A stretch of 28,585 nt of DNA from Mnemiopsis leidyi (Eukaryota; Ctenophora; Tentaculata; Lobata; Bolinopsidae): contig JH152693.1 of NCBI GenBank assembly GCA_000226015.1, positions 9,460 through 38,044 on the forward strand, given 5' to 3'. The notes below the pieces were generated by a model. The model made no database searches. It was not told where the DNA came from and worked only from the letters and a program-made list of their open reading frames with translations. The translations under genes were made by a program, and so were the position numbers. Positions 1-28,585 of the stretch are shown here, piece after piece; positions within the stretch are counted from its first letter, which is position 1, and every line of letters starts with the position of its first letter.

Positions 1-1946
1 GAGGGGGGTTTTTGAATCAATTACACTTTATTACGGGACCGGCCATGATTACGCTTAATGAATTTTTGTCCAAATTTTTTCCCACTTTGCCCTTAAAGTT
101 TCCCAATTCCGCAAAATTTCTTAGGTATATAACAAAATTAAAACTACAAAATTAAAACTACAAAATTAAAGCTACATTCTATAACTGAATTCACTTTAAA
201 CTGGTTACTATAAAAATCCTCTAATATCTTGAAGCCTAGTTAAAGTAGACTTTAAAATTTCTGCCAAAGAGGTGGGGGAGCCGGGGGAGGGGGGTAGAAT
301 TGCCAAAATCTTGATTTTACTTAGTTGCCAAAATGTGAATATAGTGCAGGTATAGGGGCGGAGTTCTGAAGTAAAGCATGAAATTTCAGTGACAAATTTA
401 ATTTGTTACATGTCAAATTTTAAGATATGTGTGCATGTGATCTTCCACATTCCTGCAGGAGGAAATCTTATGAACGATTTCTAAAAATGGCGAGGCCCTT
501 CCCGTGCACACAGCTAATCTCGTCTCCAAATTTGTCAAGAGCTGGAGGGAAGGTCGAGTGTGAAATACTTGAGATTCCTGGACGCACGTGCACCATTATC
601 CAGTAACCAATGTCGAAAATGTTGATCAAAACTCGATGCTGAGTAGACTTAGATGAGTTAGGAAGGACTATATATTGTAAGGGTACGCGAACTTCAGTTC
701 TCTTTACTTATAGAGAAGGACTGAACAATGTCTCGAAAAGTACTGAGCTATGTCTCGTACAGAACATAGCAATGGTAGTACAGTGCACTAAAGCACTAGA
801 TGGCAGTAGTAGTATGTTTCTTGTCTATTTACTTATTCATCACCTCACTGCTCGGAGACAAGTCACAGGCTGCAATGCAACTAACTACTAACTAGTATAG
901 TACTAGCTTATCTAGAGAAACTTATATTTGATGCACTGGCCGTTCAACTTCCCGAAAGTCAGTCCAGATTCAGCAGCTTTATAGTTGATGGATAATGACG
1001 TTTTCACGATTTCGAGAAAATGAGGCGGCTTAACTATGAGCTTACTAGTTCCTGCGCAATGACGAGCTAGTCAATACGCTTACTTCAACAGCTGCATATA
1101 AAGACATATAACATAGTTTCCAGACATATAACATTGTTAAATGTTAAGTCATTTGTCAAATCAGCGATCTGAATAATGATCCGAGCATATTTGTTCTGAT
1201 TTAGGGGTATAAAGATGGGTGTTATAAGTGTGACGTCATTTAAGGTAAATTTCGAAGCTGCTCTAATTGTACCTACTCAGTACTCATGCTACTATTCCAG
1301 TACTTTCCATCGAAATTTGCAACAGGATTGGCCAGGGCTTCCTTTGCACATCACGAAAAACCGTTATTTCAATAACCACGACTAAATAAGCTAATCTAGA
1401 ATTTAGAATGAGCTGTGTATTTGGGCAACAAACCATTTTGAAATGTATAGTCCCTGGCTAGTGTATATTGGAAGTGATATATATAACACATGTGCAAATT
1501 AAACATTATATTTAGTAATATCTATAGTAATGATGTGATATATTCAATACACACAGCTGGTCACTGGTCTATCATCATTTCTATTAACAAATGTTCATTG
1601 TTAAACAGCCAGAGAGCACATTGATAACAAATCCCGTGTGACTTTGAAGATTACTTTACTCCATTCTTGCACAAAATCGCTCTTCAAGGAGCTTGCAGAA
1701 ATTAAATCACTTACGTGATGTCAAACTAATTAAGGTAGAATTCCTCCAGTACACATTACAGCGAGTACGGCGGGGTGGCTCAAGTTGAATAGATTGGATA
1801 AGAGGAGCTACATATATTTCCTGCCATGTACAAATGAGGCGTTACATCATACTCATAGGATCGAGAACGGGGATGCCCTGTGAAAGAGGCGCGGGTATGG
1901 TGGAGGAGGCGCAGCGTGTCGCTCGCGTTATCTCACACACTGCATC
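1..1946. other. Upstream region, no gene recognised
   Basis: AT-rich sequence ahead of the transgelin-like gene. It holds a G-rich run at 273-294 (three tracts of five to six G, a possible quadruplex), a repeated acatataaca motif near 1104-1135, and a more CpG-rich patch around 1860-1930 just before the first exon, which is the likeliest promoter-proximal zone. I found no convincing TATA box and no perfect CArG box (the SRF site typical of vertebrate transgelin promoters). The first 60 bases contain ccatgattacgc, also present in common cloning vectors. Confidence 0.5.
273..294 (+). other. G-rich run, possible G-quadruplex
   Basis: Three runs of five to six G separated by a few bases; the last run could split to give a fourth. 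Isolated in AT-rich DNA, about 1.7 kb upstream of the start codon. Structure and role are unproven. Confidence 0.3.
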
Positions 1947-2036
1947 ATGACGGTCACTATTAAATTTCCCCAGTGTGTGCTGCTGCTTCTTCTCTTTCCC
2001 GTAATATACTTTAGTGCCCCGTGTGTTATCTCAGTC
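1947..2036 (+). other. Possible in-frame N-terminal extension (hydrophobic)
   Basis: An ATG at 1947 (A at -3) is in frame with the 2037 start and separated from it by 30 sense codons; the frame closes only at TGA 1881. The 30 residues include a run rich in Leu, Phe, Val and Ile (V-L-L-L-L-L-F-P-V-I) that resembles a signal peptide or anchor. Transgelins are cytosolic, so this is most simply 5' UTR read by chance, but an alternative translated isoform is possible. Confidence 0.3.
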
Positions 2037-20262
<18,226 letters not shown>

Positions 20263-22204
20263 ATGACTGAGGGACTGTGGATAGAGTTCGTGGTGTCTGT
20301 TTAGCTGTGAACGCGTATTTTCGGAGGCGAATAAGAAAAATATATTTCCAATTGTTCTTAAATAATTTTGTTTGATTATGTGAAACTTGCTGGAAATTTA
20401 TTTAGATATTGCAAATTGTAATGGTTTTACTATATCGCAATTTCTTGACAATAACTTTTGAATCTGGTAAATTTTCCTTTTATTCACTATTGTAACCATT
20501 TATTAATGTTTCTGATAATCAATTTATGTTTTACTCCCTTGTTGACCTGAATATATACCTGGGTATTCGTCCTCGAGACGCGTGTGCCATGAAATCTGAA
20601 AAGTGGGCAACATCGTTGTCTATTTCTTTTTTCGATAAACTAACAGTTCTAGCCTTGCTGGAGCAATAGTTGACCGGTATTAGAGTTCACAAAGATTTGT
20701 CAGAGCTGTTCGGGTAGAGGATTAAAGTGCGATGAATGTAGTATCATGCGAGTCACTTAATTTAGATTGACATAGTTTTGAATCCAGAATCAAAGGTTGT
20801 TATTGTCAGCTTCAAAGCCAGTGGCACTGGAGACTGGACTTGCTAGTTTAAGAGTTTAAGAAATAATTATTTTTTTCCCGAATCAATTTTTCCCAACTAT
20901 TTTTTCCCAAAAGAGATGCGACTTATTAACATAACAACTCTTCATAAATGTCATCTCGCCTCATTGACGGGCGATATACGGTTCTAGACATTAGGCTGTC
21001 AGCCTACATCTCGATTCTCGCCTCATGCCAATTTCAAGCTTACAAAGCTTATAGTGTACGCACCAAATTGTAGGCCAAGCCGCCCCGGTATTCCGACCAT
21101 AAAAGATATGCTAATCTTTCTGAACAAAAGTTTGGATATTCAAAGAGGCAAGTTCTATGCTACCAACGTTTAAGCAGCTGTTTTAAGGTAGATATCTTGT
21201 GCTTTGAGGCCAGCTTCTTTAAAGGGACATGCACGTTCGCATGTGAACTTTAACGGGACGTGCACTTTACTTATTACTTCTAATTACTTCGATATCAAAA
21301 AAATTGCGGCTGAAATCCGCAACAATAGACTATCAACCTACAACAACTAGGATCTAAAATAGGTTATCTTTTAATACGAACAGATTTTGAAGCAGCCTCA
21401 ATTTAAAGGATTGATTCAGACTTATATCGACTTTCGAATATGTGCAATGGCCCCTTACGCAGCAGGCCAACCTTCAATTTTGATAGCTGTAACAAATCGG
21501 CCAACTTAACCATGCTACTAAGGTAAAGATAAGAATCCGGTTCCCGTAGACCCTATATATAGTCAGGCAAGTTAAAAGCTCCCGTACGGACTTGCTCGGT
21601 GGCCGACAACTGGAACCTGGGAATTGTACAGCGCACACCCTCCCGCACATTATATTCCCGGAGAAAATAAGGAGCTCAGGGCTCACGCAATCCCAAAATT
21701 GTCATAGATCTGCCTATCATATTGATGTATTGTGCCTTTTTTATTTGAATTTTTAAGACTAGCGTATGAACTGCTTATATTTGTAGCACTAGCTATAGTC
21801 TTACAGTTACAGTCTTGCAGTCCGTTGTTCAATTGATCCTATTTTAGTTCGCTTTTCTTGACACGACGTTTAAGTATTAACACTGTACATTGTCGACACA
21901 AGTCGAATTGGCACAGGACAGCGATGCTACACAATTTTTGTAAAAGATTTAAGAGAGATGTTGTAAATGTAAACAGTAAAGCGGAGAGAGGATCGAGAGG
22001 AGAGAGACGATCTAGAGAGTTGATAGAGTCGATCAGAGACTAACGTAGAAAGGGAAATATATATAACACTGTAATACAACTCTAAGATATTCCAGGGGAC
22101 TTCCCAAAGAGCTTATCAGTCCTGCATGAAGACATTTAAATCATTTAACCTAAAACCTTTTAAAAGTGAGTCCAAAGAGCTCAGTTAAAACTTAAACAAA
22201 CTAA
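20263..22204. other. Spacer after the last transgelin-like exon, no gene recognised
   Basis: No canonical AATAAA within about 350 nt of the 5f stop. I looked for a seventh calponin repeat here and found none. A few palindromic bits (ggctgtcagcc at 20993-21003) are too short to interpret. Confidence 0.5.
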
Positions 22205-22530
22205 AAAGGGAAATTAGAGTGTGAAAAGATTCAAGAGAGGAAAGAGGAGAGAGGAGAGTTGACTGGGTGACAAGTGAGAGAAAGGGAGTGGCGAGAGGAG
22301 AGAGGAGAGAAGAAAGTGTAGGGAGGAGAGTGGAGAAAAAAGGGGGGGAGAGAAAAATGGAGAGAAGAGAGTGGAGAGAGTGACAAGATAGAGAAAAAGG
22401 AGTGGCGATAGGGGAGTGGAGAGAAGATATAGTGGAGAAAGGAGAATCGAGAGAGGATAGTGGAGGGAGCAAAGGAGAGACTGAGAGAGGAGAGTGGGGA
22501 GAGGAGAATGGCGTGATGAGAGGAAAGTTG
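22205..22530. repeat. Purine-rich GA low-complexity tract
   Basis: About 325 bases almost wholly of G and A on the + strand (gagagagg, ggagagt, gagaaag variants), with a shorter GA-rich stretch already at 21980-22040. It separates the two genes. Such mirror-like polypurine tracts can form triplex DNA and are prone to assembly error. Confidence 0.85.
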
Positions 22531-23003
22531 AGGAGTGATCAGATTTTAAAGAGAAACAGAAGACTATTCTAGCCTTGTCGAGGCGTTACCCGACTCGCGC
22601 GCGGCTCGCAGCTTTGCTGCTCTCTGGCGAGAACGGTAGACGGATATAATTATAATCTCGCCAATTCTAGCCTCGAGGAAAACAAATTTTAAGGGTTCCG
22701 GCTAGTCAAATGTATTAGTAAAAATAAGGGATAGTTAAAAAGAATCTAATTTTCTCTTTAAATTGAAATTTAGAATCTAATTTTCTCTTCAAATTGAAAT
22801 TTAAACTAGATTAATCGATTGGAGCTGAGCTGCATGCATTACACATCATTTAAGCGATTCTTAAGCGCCTCTTCGGCGGTTGCAGCTATCTGACCAAAAT
22901 CTTTTCGGTGCAAAAAGACATATGTAGAGTGTAGAATACCCATGTTTCTTATCATCGACAAAGTTTAGAATATAGCAGATTGAGATACGAACGTTTTGTC
23001 AGA
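22531..23003 (+). other. Region upstream of the lectin gene
   Basis: Has a GC-rich block (22575-22640) flanked by attctagcct repeats (near 22567 and 22666), probably element debris, then a 31-bp tandem duplication at 22741-22802. The promoter of the lectin gene must lie here or further left, but no core element is clear. Confidence 0.4.
22741..22802. repeat. 31-bp tandem duplication
   Basis: Copies 22741-22771 and 22772-22802 of agaatctaattttctctt followed by (t/c)aaattgaaattt, differing at one base. Short local duplication about 200 nt before the lectin start codon. Confidence 0.85.
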
Positions 23004-23073
23004 ATGACGGCGATACGTATTTTAACCCTTGTTCTGGCTGTTAAGTCGACTCCACCTCTCACCATTGGGCAAG
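23004..23073 (+). CDS. Lectin gene exon 1 (signal peptide)
   Basis: ATG 23004 starts 23 codons plus one base: M-T-A-I-R-I-L-T-L-V-L-A-V-K and on to T-I-G-Q. A basic residue followed by a hydrophobic core makes a typical signal peptide, fitting a secreted lectin. Donor AAG|GTATGTG is strong; phase 1. Confidence 0.72.
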
Positions 23074-23216
23074 GTATGTGCGTTTTGATCTAGTTTTTGT
23101 CTCCTGTTAATTTTTGGAATCCCAATCCATGCAGTGCTATTTCATAAACATCTCAGATCAGAATGTTAAACATGTTACGAATTTATTCCAATATTGAATA
23201 TGATTTAAATCGTCAG

Positions 23217-23334
23217 GTGCAGAATATGCAAACAGACAACTTCAATTTATATCGGCCACACAGAGTACCACTGTCTTAGGCGGAGAAGCCAACAAGGCCA
23301 TAGACGGGAACAGAAATGCAGAATATGGAGGAAG
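23217..23334 (+). CDS. Lectin gene exon 2 (N-terminal part of F-type domain)
   Basis: After acceptor cgtcag: A-E-Y-A-N-R-Q-L, then A-T-Q-S-T-T-V-L-G-G-E-A-N-K-A-I-D-G-N-R. The A-T-Q-S-S-T and A-N-x-A-x-D-G-N pattern is the opening of F-type lectin (tachylectin-4/pentraxin-like) domains. Ends G-G plus AG, phase 2, donor GTAATA. Confidence 0.8.
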
Positions 23335-23758
23335 GTAATATCTTGAATATGATTATAATAAGTATGACAAGTTGTACTTGAATGATCGAGTTGTTAAAAG
23401 TTAATCTATATACTAACTGAACAATTATCAAGGAAGCATAAATTTGCGCCTGTGTATATCAAATTATACAGAGCTAAAGTTCACAGTAATATTTGGACTC
23501 CAGAGTCCGAACTTTTTACGAGAATGTTTGTCCAATACCAACATTTTGTTGTTCTCTAGTCCAATGTCGAACTTTTGAAGGCCATAGGTTTACAACCTTG
23601 CTGGTCCGAACTTATTTGGCTAGATCATTATCAGCTTGCCTACGCCCTACAATTTGACTGTAATTGTACCTCTTTACTCTTTAGGAACTTATCAGGCAAT
23701 AACGCATTATACTTTTTATCTCACATCTAACGATAGATTTAACCATTAATGATTAAGT

Positions 23759-23907
23759 AAAACTATCAGTAGTTATAGAGAAGGGTATTTTGGGAGGGGT
23801 CACAAATTTAGGCCCATAAGAAGCTACAAAACAGTTCTTTGTAGCTTCTGATTTGTTGAAATTTGTAAACCCTCCCCAAAATAGATTTCCCAATAACTAC
23901 TGGTTTT
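23759..23907. repeat. 149-bp foldback element in lectin intron 2
   Basis: Left arm aaaactatcagtagttatag ... ttgggaggggt..cacaaattt and right arm aaatttgtaaaccctccccaaaat ending actggtttt are imperfect reverse complements about 50 bases long. Inside is a second hairpin (agaagctacaaa ... tttgtagcttct). It resembles a small foldback/MITE-type element. Confidence 0.75.
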
Positions 23908-24023
23908 ATATAACAACCTCTAAGATCTTGTACTCACACTGATGATGTGAGCTAGTTTTCCCAATAACTACTGGTTTTATATAACAACCTCTAAGATCTT
24001 GTACTCACACTGATGATGTGAGC
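23886..24023. repeat. 71-bp-period tandem duplication including the 5' end of lectin exon 3
   Basis: Copy 1 is 23886-23952, copy 2 is 23957-24023; the 67 bases are identical, separated by tagt. Each holds the last 22 bases of the foldback arm, the splice acceptor ctctaag, and codons R-S-C-T-H-T-D-D-V-S. Copy 2 leads into the real exon; copy 1 runs into TAG straight after Ser. Confidence 0.9.
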
Positions 24024-24121
24024 GACAACTGGTGGAGGGGAGACATAGACGCTGACTATGAAATCGGCAGAGTTGTTATTTACAACAGACAAGACTGTTA
24101 GCAAGAATTGACGGCGCGAAG
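23996..24121 (+). pseudogene. Lectin gene exon 3, frameshifted
   Basis: After acceptor ctctaag: R-S-C-T-H-T-D-D-V-S-D-N-W-W-R-G-D, then Y-E-I-G-R-V-V-I-Y-N-R-Q-D-C followed at once by TAG. Sequence after the break, read in another frame, is R-I-D-G-A-K, the conserved continuation of this family. The length is 126 nt where phases of exons 2 and 4 need 127 (mod 3). The loss hits the Cys/Arg loop at the sugar-binding site. Its first 28 bases also occur as an upstream duplicate. Confidence 0.72.
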
Positions 24122-24377
24122 GTTAGTAAAACGATTGATTGCCAAGATTATGCACATCGAAAATGTAATGGTTACTCAGGAGAAAGCAAAATTTTCACCT
24201 CTATTTGCGATCGACTTTCTCACACCACAATTTAGCATTCAGAACGGCCTCAGTCATAATGGGCTTTTTCCAACCTCATACTTTTTGCAGAGGTCGACGA
24301 CAGGCCGGTCCAAATATGGGTCAGTATGAAACATTATTTTAATACTAACGAATAAAAATCTATGTTTGTGACCGCAG

Positions 24378-24525
24378 GTTTATGTTGGAGGTAATCTCTG
24401 TGGAACAGTTGCGTATGATATCGGAAGACATACCTATGAGATCACGTGTGGACCTTCAAACGGGAACAGCGTTGAAATAAGCAAGATAGGCGTTTTGACT
24501 TTGTGTGAAGTCGAAATATTCGGGG
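24378..24525 (+). CDS. Lectin gene exon 4 (C-terminal part of F-type domain)
   Basis: Intact: V-Y-V-G-G-N-L-C-G-T-V, then Y-E-I-T-C-G-P-S-N-G-N, ending L-T-L-C-E-V-E-I-F-G. The L-C-G, I-x-C and L-T-L-C-E-V-E elements with their Cys residues are diagnostic. Starts in phase 0 after acceptor accgcag; ends in phase 1 at donor GTAAAC. Confidence 0.82.
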
Positions 24526-24697
24526 GTAAACTAAATAACATATTATTGATTAAAAATATGATACGATACTGAGTTAATACCATTTGTCAAAAAGTAGTAA
24601 GGAAGTAGTTTCATGCATGTGCTATGTGATTTATAATCATTAATGAACAGTAGGTATTGTGATTCTACAGGATGAGACGTAATATAACCACTTTCAG

Positions 24698-24906
24698 TAC
24701 AACCATGTGTCACTGAAGCCTTGACAAAGAAATGGATAAACACACTACCAGACACTACTAAAGAGACATCGGTAAAACACGGAGAGACCATCAACATAAG
24801 CTGTGCACAAGGACACACGTCAACTTAGGTGGACGGCAGGTGACTTGCAGCCAGGGGGATTTTCTAGCGTCATCTCCAGGAAGCGAACCTAGCTGCACTA
24901 AAGTTG
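24698..24906 (+). pseudogene. Lectin gene exon 5 (sushi/CCP domain), frameshifted
   Basis: After acceptor ctttcag: Q-P-C-V-T-E-A ... H-G-E-T-I-N-I-S-C-A-Q-G-H, then an in-frame TAG near 24824. In the shifted frame the domain continues G-G-R-Q-V-T-C-S-Q-G-D-F and closes with P-S-C-T-K-V. The four-Cys pattern, G-x-x-V-x-x-S-C and C-x-x-G-D-F spacing match sushi domains. The 209-nt length is one short of the phase 1-1 exon usual for sushi modules. Donor GTATGT. Confidence 0.68.
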
Positions 24907-27900
24907 GTATGTTCAATGTGATTTTAACAGATTGATGTAATTAAGTCAGTATTATATACGATGTGATTCTTGTCTGAAAAACAGGGGGCTGTTTTTCGGA
25001 TAATGTTTTTTCATCAGCTGGGTTACAGAATTAAATAATAACGAGCGGAGAGGGAGAGATAATATTTGAGATTTGAACTTTTAACGTTGATTACTGGACC
25101 AGTATACTGGTGTTCCCGAATTCTAGGAGAAATGGGTGTTGGTGAGATCTATTGAATATGGCCCTATTACTATTAGTATTATCGTAACATGTTTAAATTT
25201 TGGTTTCCTTCCAAACGTTTAATGTAATTGTAATTCATTTCGATTTCAGCTGCCATAATCAATTAACCCGTGAAAACAGAACAATTATGAGATAATTTTT
25301 CACAATTGTTTAATTCTTACTGTTAAGCAGCTGATAACAGCACTTGACAAGCGCACAAGAAGACAATCACCATGAAGCCCGACATGTCAATAGAAGAAAA
25401 TTGCAAATTACTCAACTAACCATGTCCTCGATTACAGACAAGTTTTAAGTGGACTAACTAAAACGTTCTCCGCTAATTCCGCGTTTCAGAACCCTCCCAA
25501 GTTAGGCGATAACTCCAGCTTTGTACCACGAGCAACACGGAGACTGAAGGGAAGGAGGCGGGTCGTTCCACTCGGACTGCAGTCTGACAGGGAAGTCCAC
25601 TTGACGTCCTGGTGACGTCATAGGACACAATTCTAAATGCTTTTATGGCAAATCGGGCGGATCTGTCCGCTTTAGCCAACGCAATTCCGTGTTTTAAAGT
25701 TGCGATTAAAATCTTTAAGTCTGCATTTATAGCTTGCGATATTCTCAATTCCATTTTGTGGTCCCGTAATAATACTATAGTACTGCAAAATTGAACATTG
25801 ACAACTTCTATTCAAACATTCATGATCCTTTTTAGGATACAAAAGCTGACTTAACATTCCCCTCTTCTAAATAACAGTTTTAATGGCTGAAAAAACAAGT
25901 ATCATAACTCTTTAACTCCACAAGGCGGCGCAAAATTTTCGATTCTCATACTTATTCGTCCATCACCGATAATCCAAATCTAGCTGTTAAGAAAAAAGGA
26001 AATTTCAAAACGAAACTTAGTGTCGCGGAGACTGGGAACTCCGAGTGTCACTATTTGTGTGAGTAAAACCATCATGATTCATGGCCATTCATCAAAATGC
26101 AAAGACAGACAGATTTAGAAGGGTCGGGATAGTCCTAGAGGAAAATCAACAGTTCATTATGGCCTGTATCTTAAACAAAATGGACCTCTCATAGTCATCG
26201 GATTGCTGTTTCGACATATATTCGTTCAATAAATTAGTTCTTCGACATATTTCTGGATTCATCTTGCATTTTTCATCTTTCAGATTCCCGATATACCTTC
26301 AATATGAGACCAATTTTATAGTTATTAGTACTCTGCTTCTTACCTTCTCGTCCGATATGCAACATTGTCGGTTGACGTGGAGTGAGGCTAAGCAGGGCTG
26401 GAACATCTCCATGTTAAGGTGAAAGTTTTCAGTCAGCTCACTGTCAAGTTTCCGACACTTTCGGGTGGTTATTAAATCTGAGGATTTACTTTTTCATGAT
26501 GAAAGATGCTCATGATTTTCTTGTTTCCTGAATTTTAGCTTGTTTGTTTGCTGTTCTGTTTTGTTTGTGACACTCCAAAACAAGTTTCACTTTCACATGT
26601 ATAAGGCGTATGAATGTATGATGCGTGATTATGGGTGATTTCAGGTAAAGTCTTGTGAATCATGGACGTAAGATTAGGTAAGTAGCACTGAAAAATCAAA
26701 TTACAGGTGAAAATTCGGGGTTTTTGAGTGTCAAATTATTGTCTGAACAACACAAAAGTTTGGAAACTTATAATTCTTTACGATGAAAACAATATTATGT
26801 TGCCACGGCGAAAATAATAGAAAATCTAGATCATTCGAAATTCCGATAGTTTTTTACAATTGCAATGTAAGCTGTTTCATTTGTATCTGATCCAACCATA
26901 ACGAAAAATGCTGTTTTATTTCTCTAGTTTTTGCAGCGGTTGGTATAGAGGTTTCAATTCTAGTTCTTTCCATGCAAAATTTATGTGCGCCATACATTAT
27001 ATAGGTCAAGACTCTAGTGGGTACCTGCTATATGAACTACATCTATGGTCACGAAATCAGAAATCTGATACTACTTCATCTAACCATGGCCAAATGAGAG
27101 AGTATCAAGATGAGATTAAGCTCAAAGTCAAATGCTTTTTCATTTTCGTATTCTGATATAACTTTATCAGATGTTTATGTATCCGCAAATTTGCAACAAA
27201 TGAGTGTATGATTGAGTAGTAGAAAGGAATAAATTTGACTATTTGATAACAGATCGTTAGACCTATGTAATGTTTCTTTCCAGTGATCTCTAGACTTTTT
27301 CAGCCATGTTCTTCTGATTGTTCTATAGAATGGTTCTTTTGTGCAACTAACCCACACCGGATAGACTCCCGCACAGTCACCTCGCCAGTCATCTCTGGTC
27401 TTTCCCAGCCATATTTCTACCAGCCCTACTCCTTGTGTAGCCGTCCTCTTCCGGGAACGGTTGACCACTGTTTTGCTTTCGTTTGCAGTCTTGTCTAGCC
27501 TTTACTGTTTACTTTTATCTAGTTTCCCGTTGTCACTGCCGAGCTGCAATCAGACCAAAGTGAAAGTCTGGTCCCTGGACTGGATGGCTTAACTTCAATA
27601 ACTCCCTCCGAGCCTATACCTTAACTTCCTCCTCTAACATGATTCTATAGCACTTACCTCAGGACGCATTTATCTAGGATACTTCCATAAGGATTTAGGT
27701 ATTGCACCAGACAACACATGCAAGTTTTTCACAGCGACACCAGATACACCAGATCTTCTGCCCTGCCCTGACTATTGTTTGACATTCTTGCTCCGGTAAC
27801 TTTTTTCTCAGTCAAGGTTTCTCTCCTCTTTCCTCGCCAGCGTTTTTTTATCTTGACCTAGTTCTTCTCTTTTCAGCTTCCTTTAGTACCTCACTCGCCA

Positions 27901-28585
27901 CTGTGGGGTTGCAACCAGACTGTAGTCGAGACACTGTGCTGGTCGGCCACATACCGCGAAGCAAACACACAGGAAGCCGCACATACTTGACTAAAGCTGG
28001 CCTGAGGGCAGCCTGGCAGTGTCGGTTGGGGTTACTTCTTTTTTTTCCGTCAAGCAGTATAATCAGCTATTCCTGATCTAGGGTGGCTCAGCGTCGTCTC
28101 TCTGGTGCACTTGCTTTGACCTTTCTGTCAGACCTCTTTATCCTTTCTTGTGTTCTGTTACGACTTCATCCAACAACAACTTTCTATTCCCTTCCTATTG
28201 TCATCCTATCTGACACTTCTCTGCGGCCACTTTCACGACATAGTTCAAGTTGAAGCCTGCACCTGATCAGAAGCAAATGGATCTAAGTTTAGAGGAAGTT
28301 CTAGTTGGGGCACGCTCGTCTACTTCGCTTCCTACCATCGCCATCGGCCCAGAGGGAGGGCCCCCGGTTTGACCCTTCCTTTATAGTTACTTTATTCTTA
28401 TATTATTGTTATCTATATTTTGTCTATTTTTACCGTTTTATCCCGCTAGCTCGTTTAGAATAGTGTCCGGGCCTTTCTAGGTGACCCTGCTATGGCCCCA
28501 CGCCTATGTAGGTTTTAGTGTATTTATATATATATATATATATAACAGATCGTTATATAGTGATATTAACTTCGTAGTAGTTTTG
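24907..28585. other. Right end of window, no gene confidently recognised
   Basis: A patch at 25487-25640 follows a plausible acceptor (gcgtttcag) and is GC-richer. It has a hint of sushi-like spacing (G-G-G-S ... C-S-L-T-G-K) but only across frames. From about 27490 to 28380 sequence is GC-richer, with two diverged similar stretches (gccgagctgcaatcagacca near 27539 and ggggttgcaaccagactg near 27905), probably repeat-derived. (TA)n lies at 28525-28544. Confidence 0.45.
28525..28544. repeat. (TA)n microsatellite
   Basis: Ten uninterrupted TA units close to the right edge of the window. Confidence 0.9.

Larger units (their letters stand above)
23004..24906 (+). pseudogene. Secreted F-type lectin (fucolectin) plus sushi gene with two frame breaks
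   Basis: Five exons (23004-23073, 23217-23334, 23996-24121, 24378-24525, 24698-24906) encode a signal peptide, one F-type lectin domain of about 140 residues, and a sushi/CCP domain. F-type lectins bind fucose and usually act in innate immunity or cell recognition; lectin plus sushi fusions are known in invertebrates. Matching stretches: A-T-Q-S-T-T, E-A-N-K-A-I-D-G-N, S-C-T-H-T, N-W-W-R-G-D, I-Y-N-R-Q-D, V-Y-V-G-G-N-L-C-G, L-T-L-C-E-V-E-I-F-G. Exon 3 and exon 5 each lack one base (modulo 3) relative to the phases of their neighbours and carry in-frame stops. With two breaks it is a pseudogene unless these are sequencing indels. It may continue beyond 24906. Confidence 0.75.

Noticed and set aside
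22185..22472. 95-codon minus-strand Ser/Leu-rich frame
   Set aside because: Translation of the GA low-complexity tract; composition explains the lack of stops.
24291..24320. Possible 29-nt extra lectin exon after tttttgcag
   Set aside because: Exons 3 and 4 already join into continuous family sequence (D-G-A-K then V-Y-V-G), so an intervening exon would disrupt the domain.
25473..25754. 93-codon minus-strand frame, or a second sushi exon on the plus strand
   Set aside because: The minus frame matches no family I know. Sushi-like spacing on the plus strand appears only if frames are mixed, so I could not support either.
27175..27468. 97-codon minus-strand frame with repeated Trp/Arg-Asp motifs
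   Set aside because: Faintly like the C-terminal end of LINE proteins but without reverse transcriptase motifs nearby; too weak to call.

Overview
The window is animal genomic DNA: phase-matched GT-AG introns, AT-rich non-coding sequence, a cytoskeletal gene, a secreted-lectin gene and non-LTR retrotransposon debris. Nothing resembles a bacterial operon. I read it as a non-vertebrate metazoan, perhaps a cnidarian or another marine invertebrate, because F-type lectin plus sushi genes and this LINE type are common there. The species cannot be fixed from the sequence.

The main content is a transgelin/calponin-like gene on the + strand (2037-20262). Four common exons (2037-2090, 2278-2417, 3118-3187, 4721-4825) encode an N-terminal calponin-homology (CH) domain of about 123 residues. 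They are followed by six separate copies of the C-terminal exon (7148-7363, 7786-8001, 12964-13179, 13803-14024, 17795-18016, 20047-20262), here called 5a to 5f. Each copy has a splice acceptor, starts in phase 0 with Val, encodes a different calponin-like repeat of 71 or 73 residues, and ends in its own stop codon. The layout predicts one gene making six 194-196-residue proteins with the same CH domain and interchangeable actin-binding tails, chosen by alternative last-exon splicing and polyadenylation. The copies form two subfamilies (5a-c proximal, 5d-f distal). They differ at the conserved K-G-A-S-Q core: Ser kept in 5a/5b, Asn in 5c/5f, Glu-rich in 5d/5e.

Between the terminal exons lie repeats: a dead antisense LINE (about 9741-12270) ending in a 136-bp hairpin, a 23-bp-arm inverted repeat, a 74-bp tandem duplication just before 5c, a 165-bp satellite-like array (15665-16192) and an 18-bp minisatellite (17262-17372). 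Intron 3 holds three 31-bp repeats carrying CCAAT and CACGTG-like motifs. Intron 4 opens with a 57-58-bp tandem array whose first unit contains the exon 4 splice donor.

Right of the array, a purine-rich tract (22205-22530) precedes a second + strand gene (23004-24906): signal peptide, F-type lectin (fucolectin) domain over three exons, then a sushi/CCP exon. It has two separate frame breaks, and a 71-bp-period duplication copies the 5' part of exon 3 with its acceptor. It is therefore a pseudogene, or an intact gene with assembly indels. From 24907 to the end I recognise no convincing gene.
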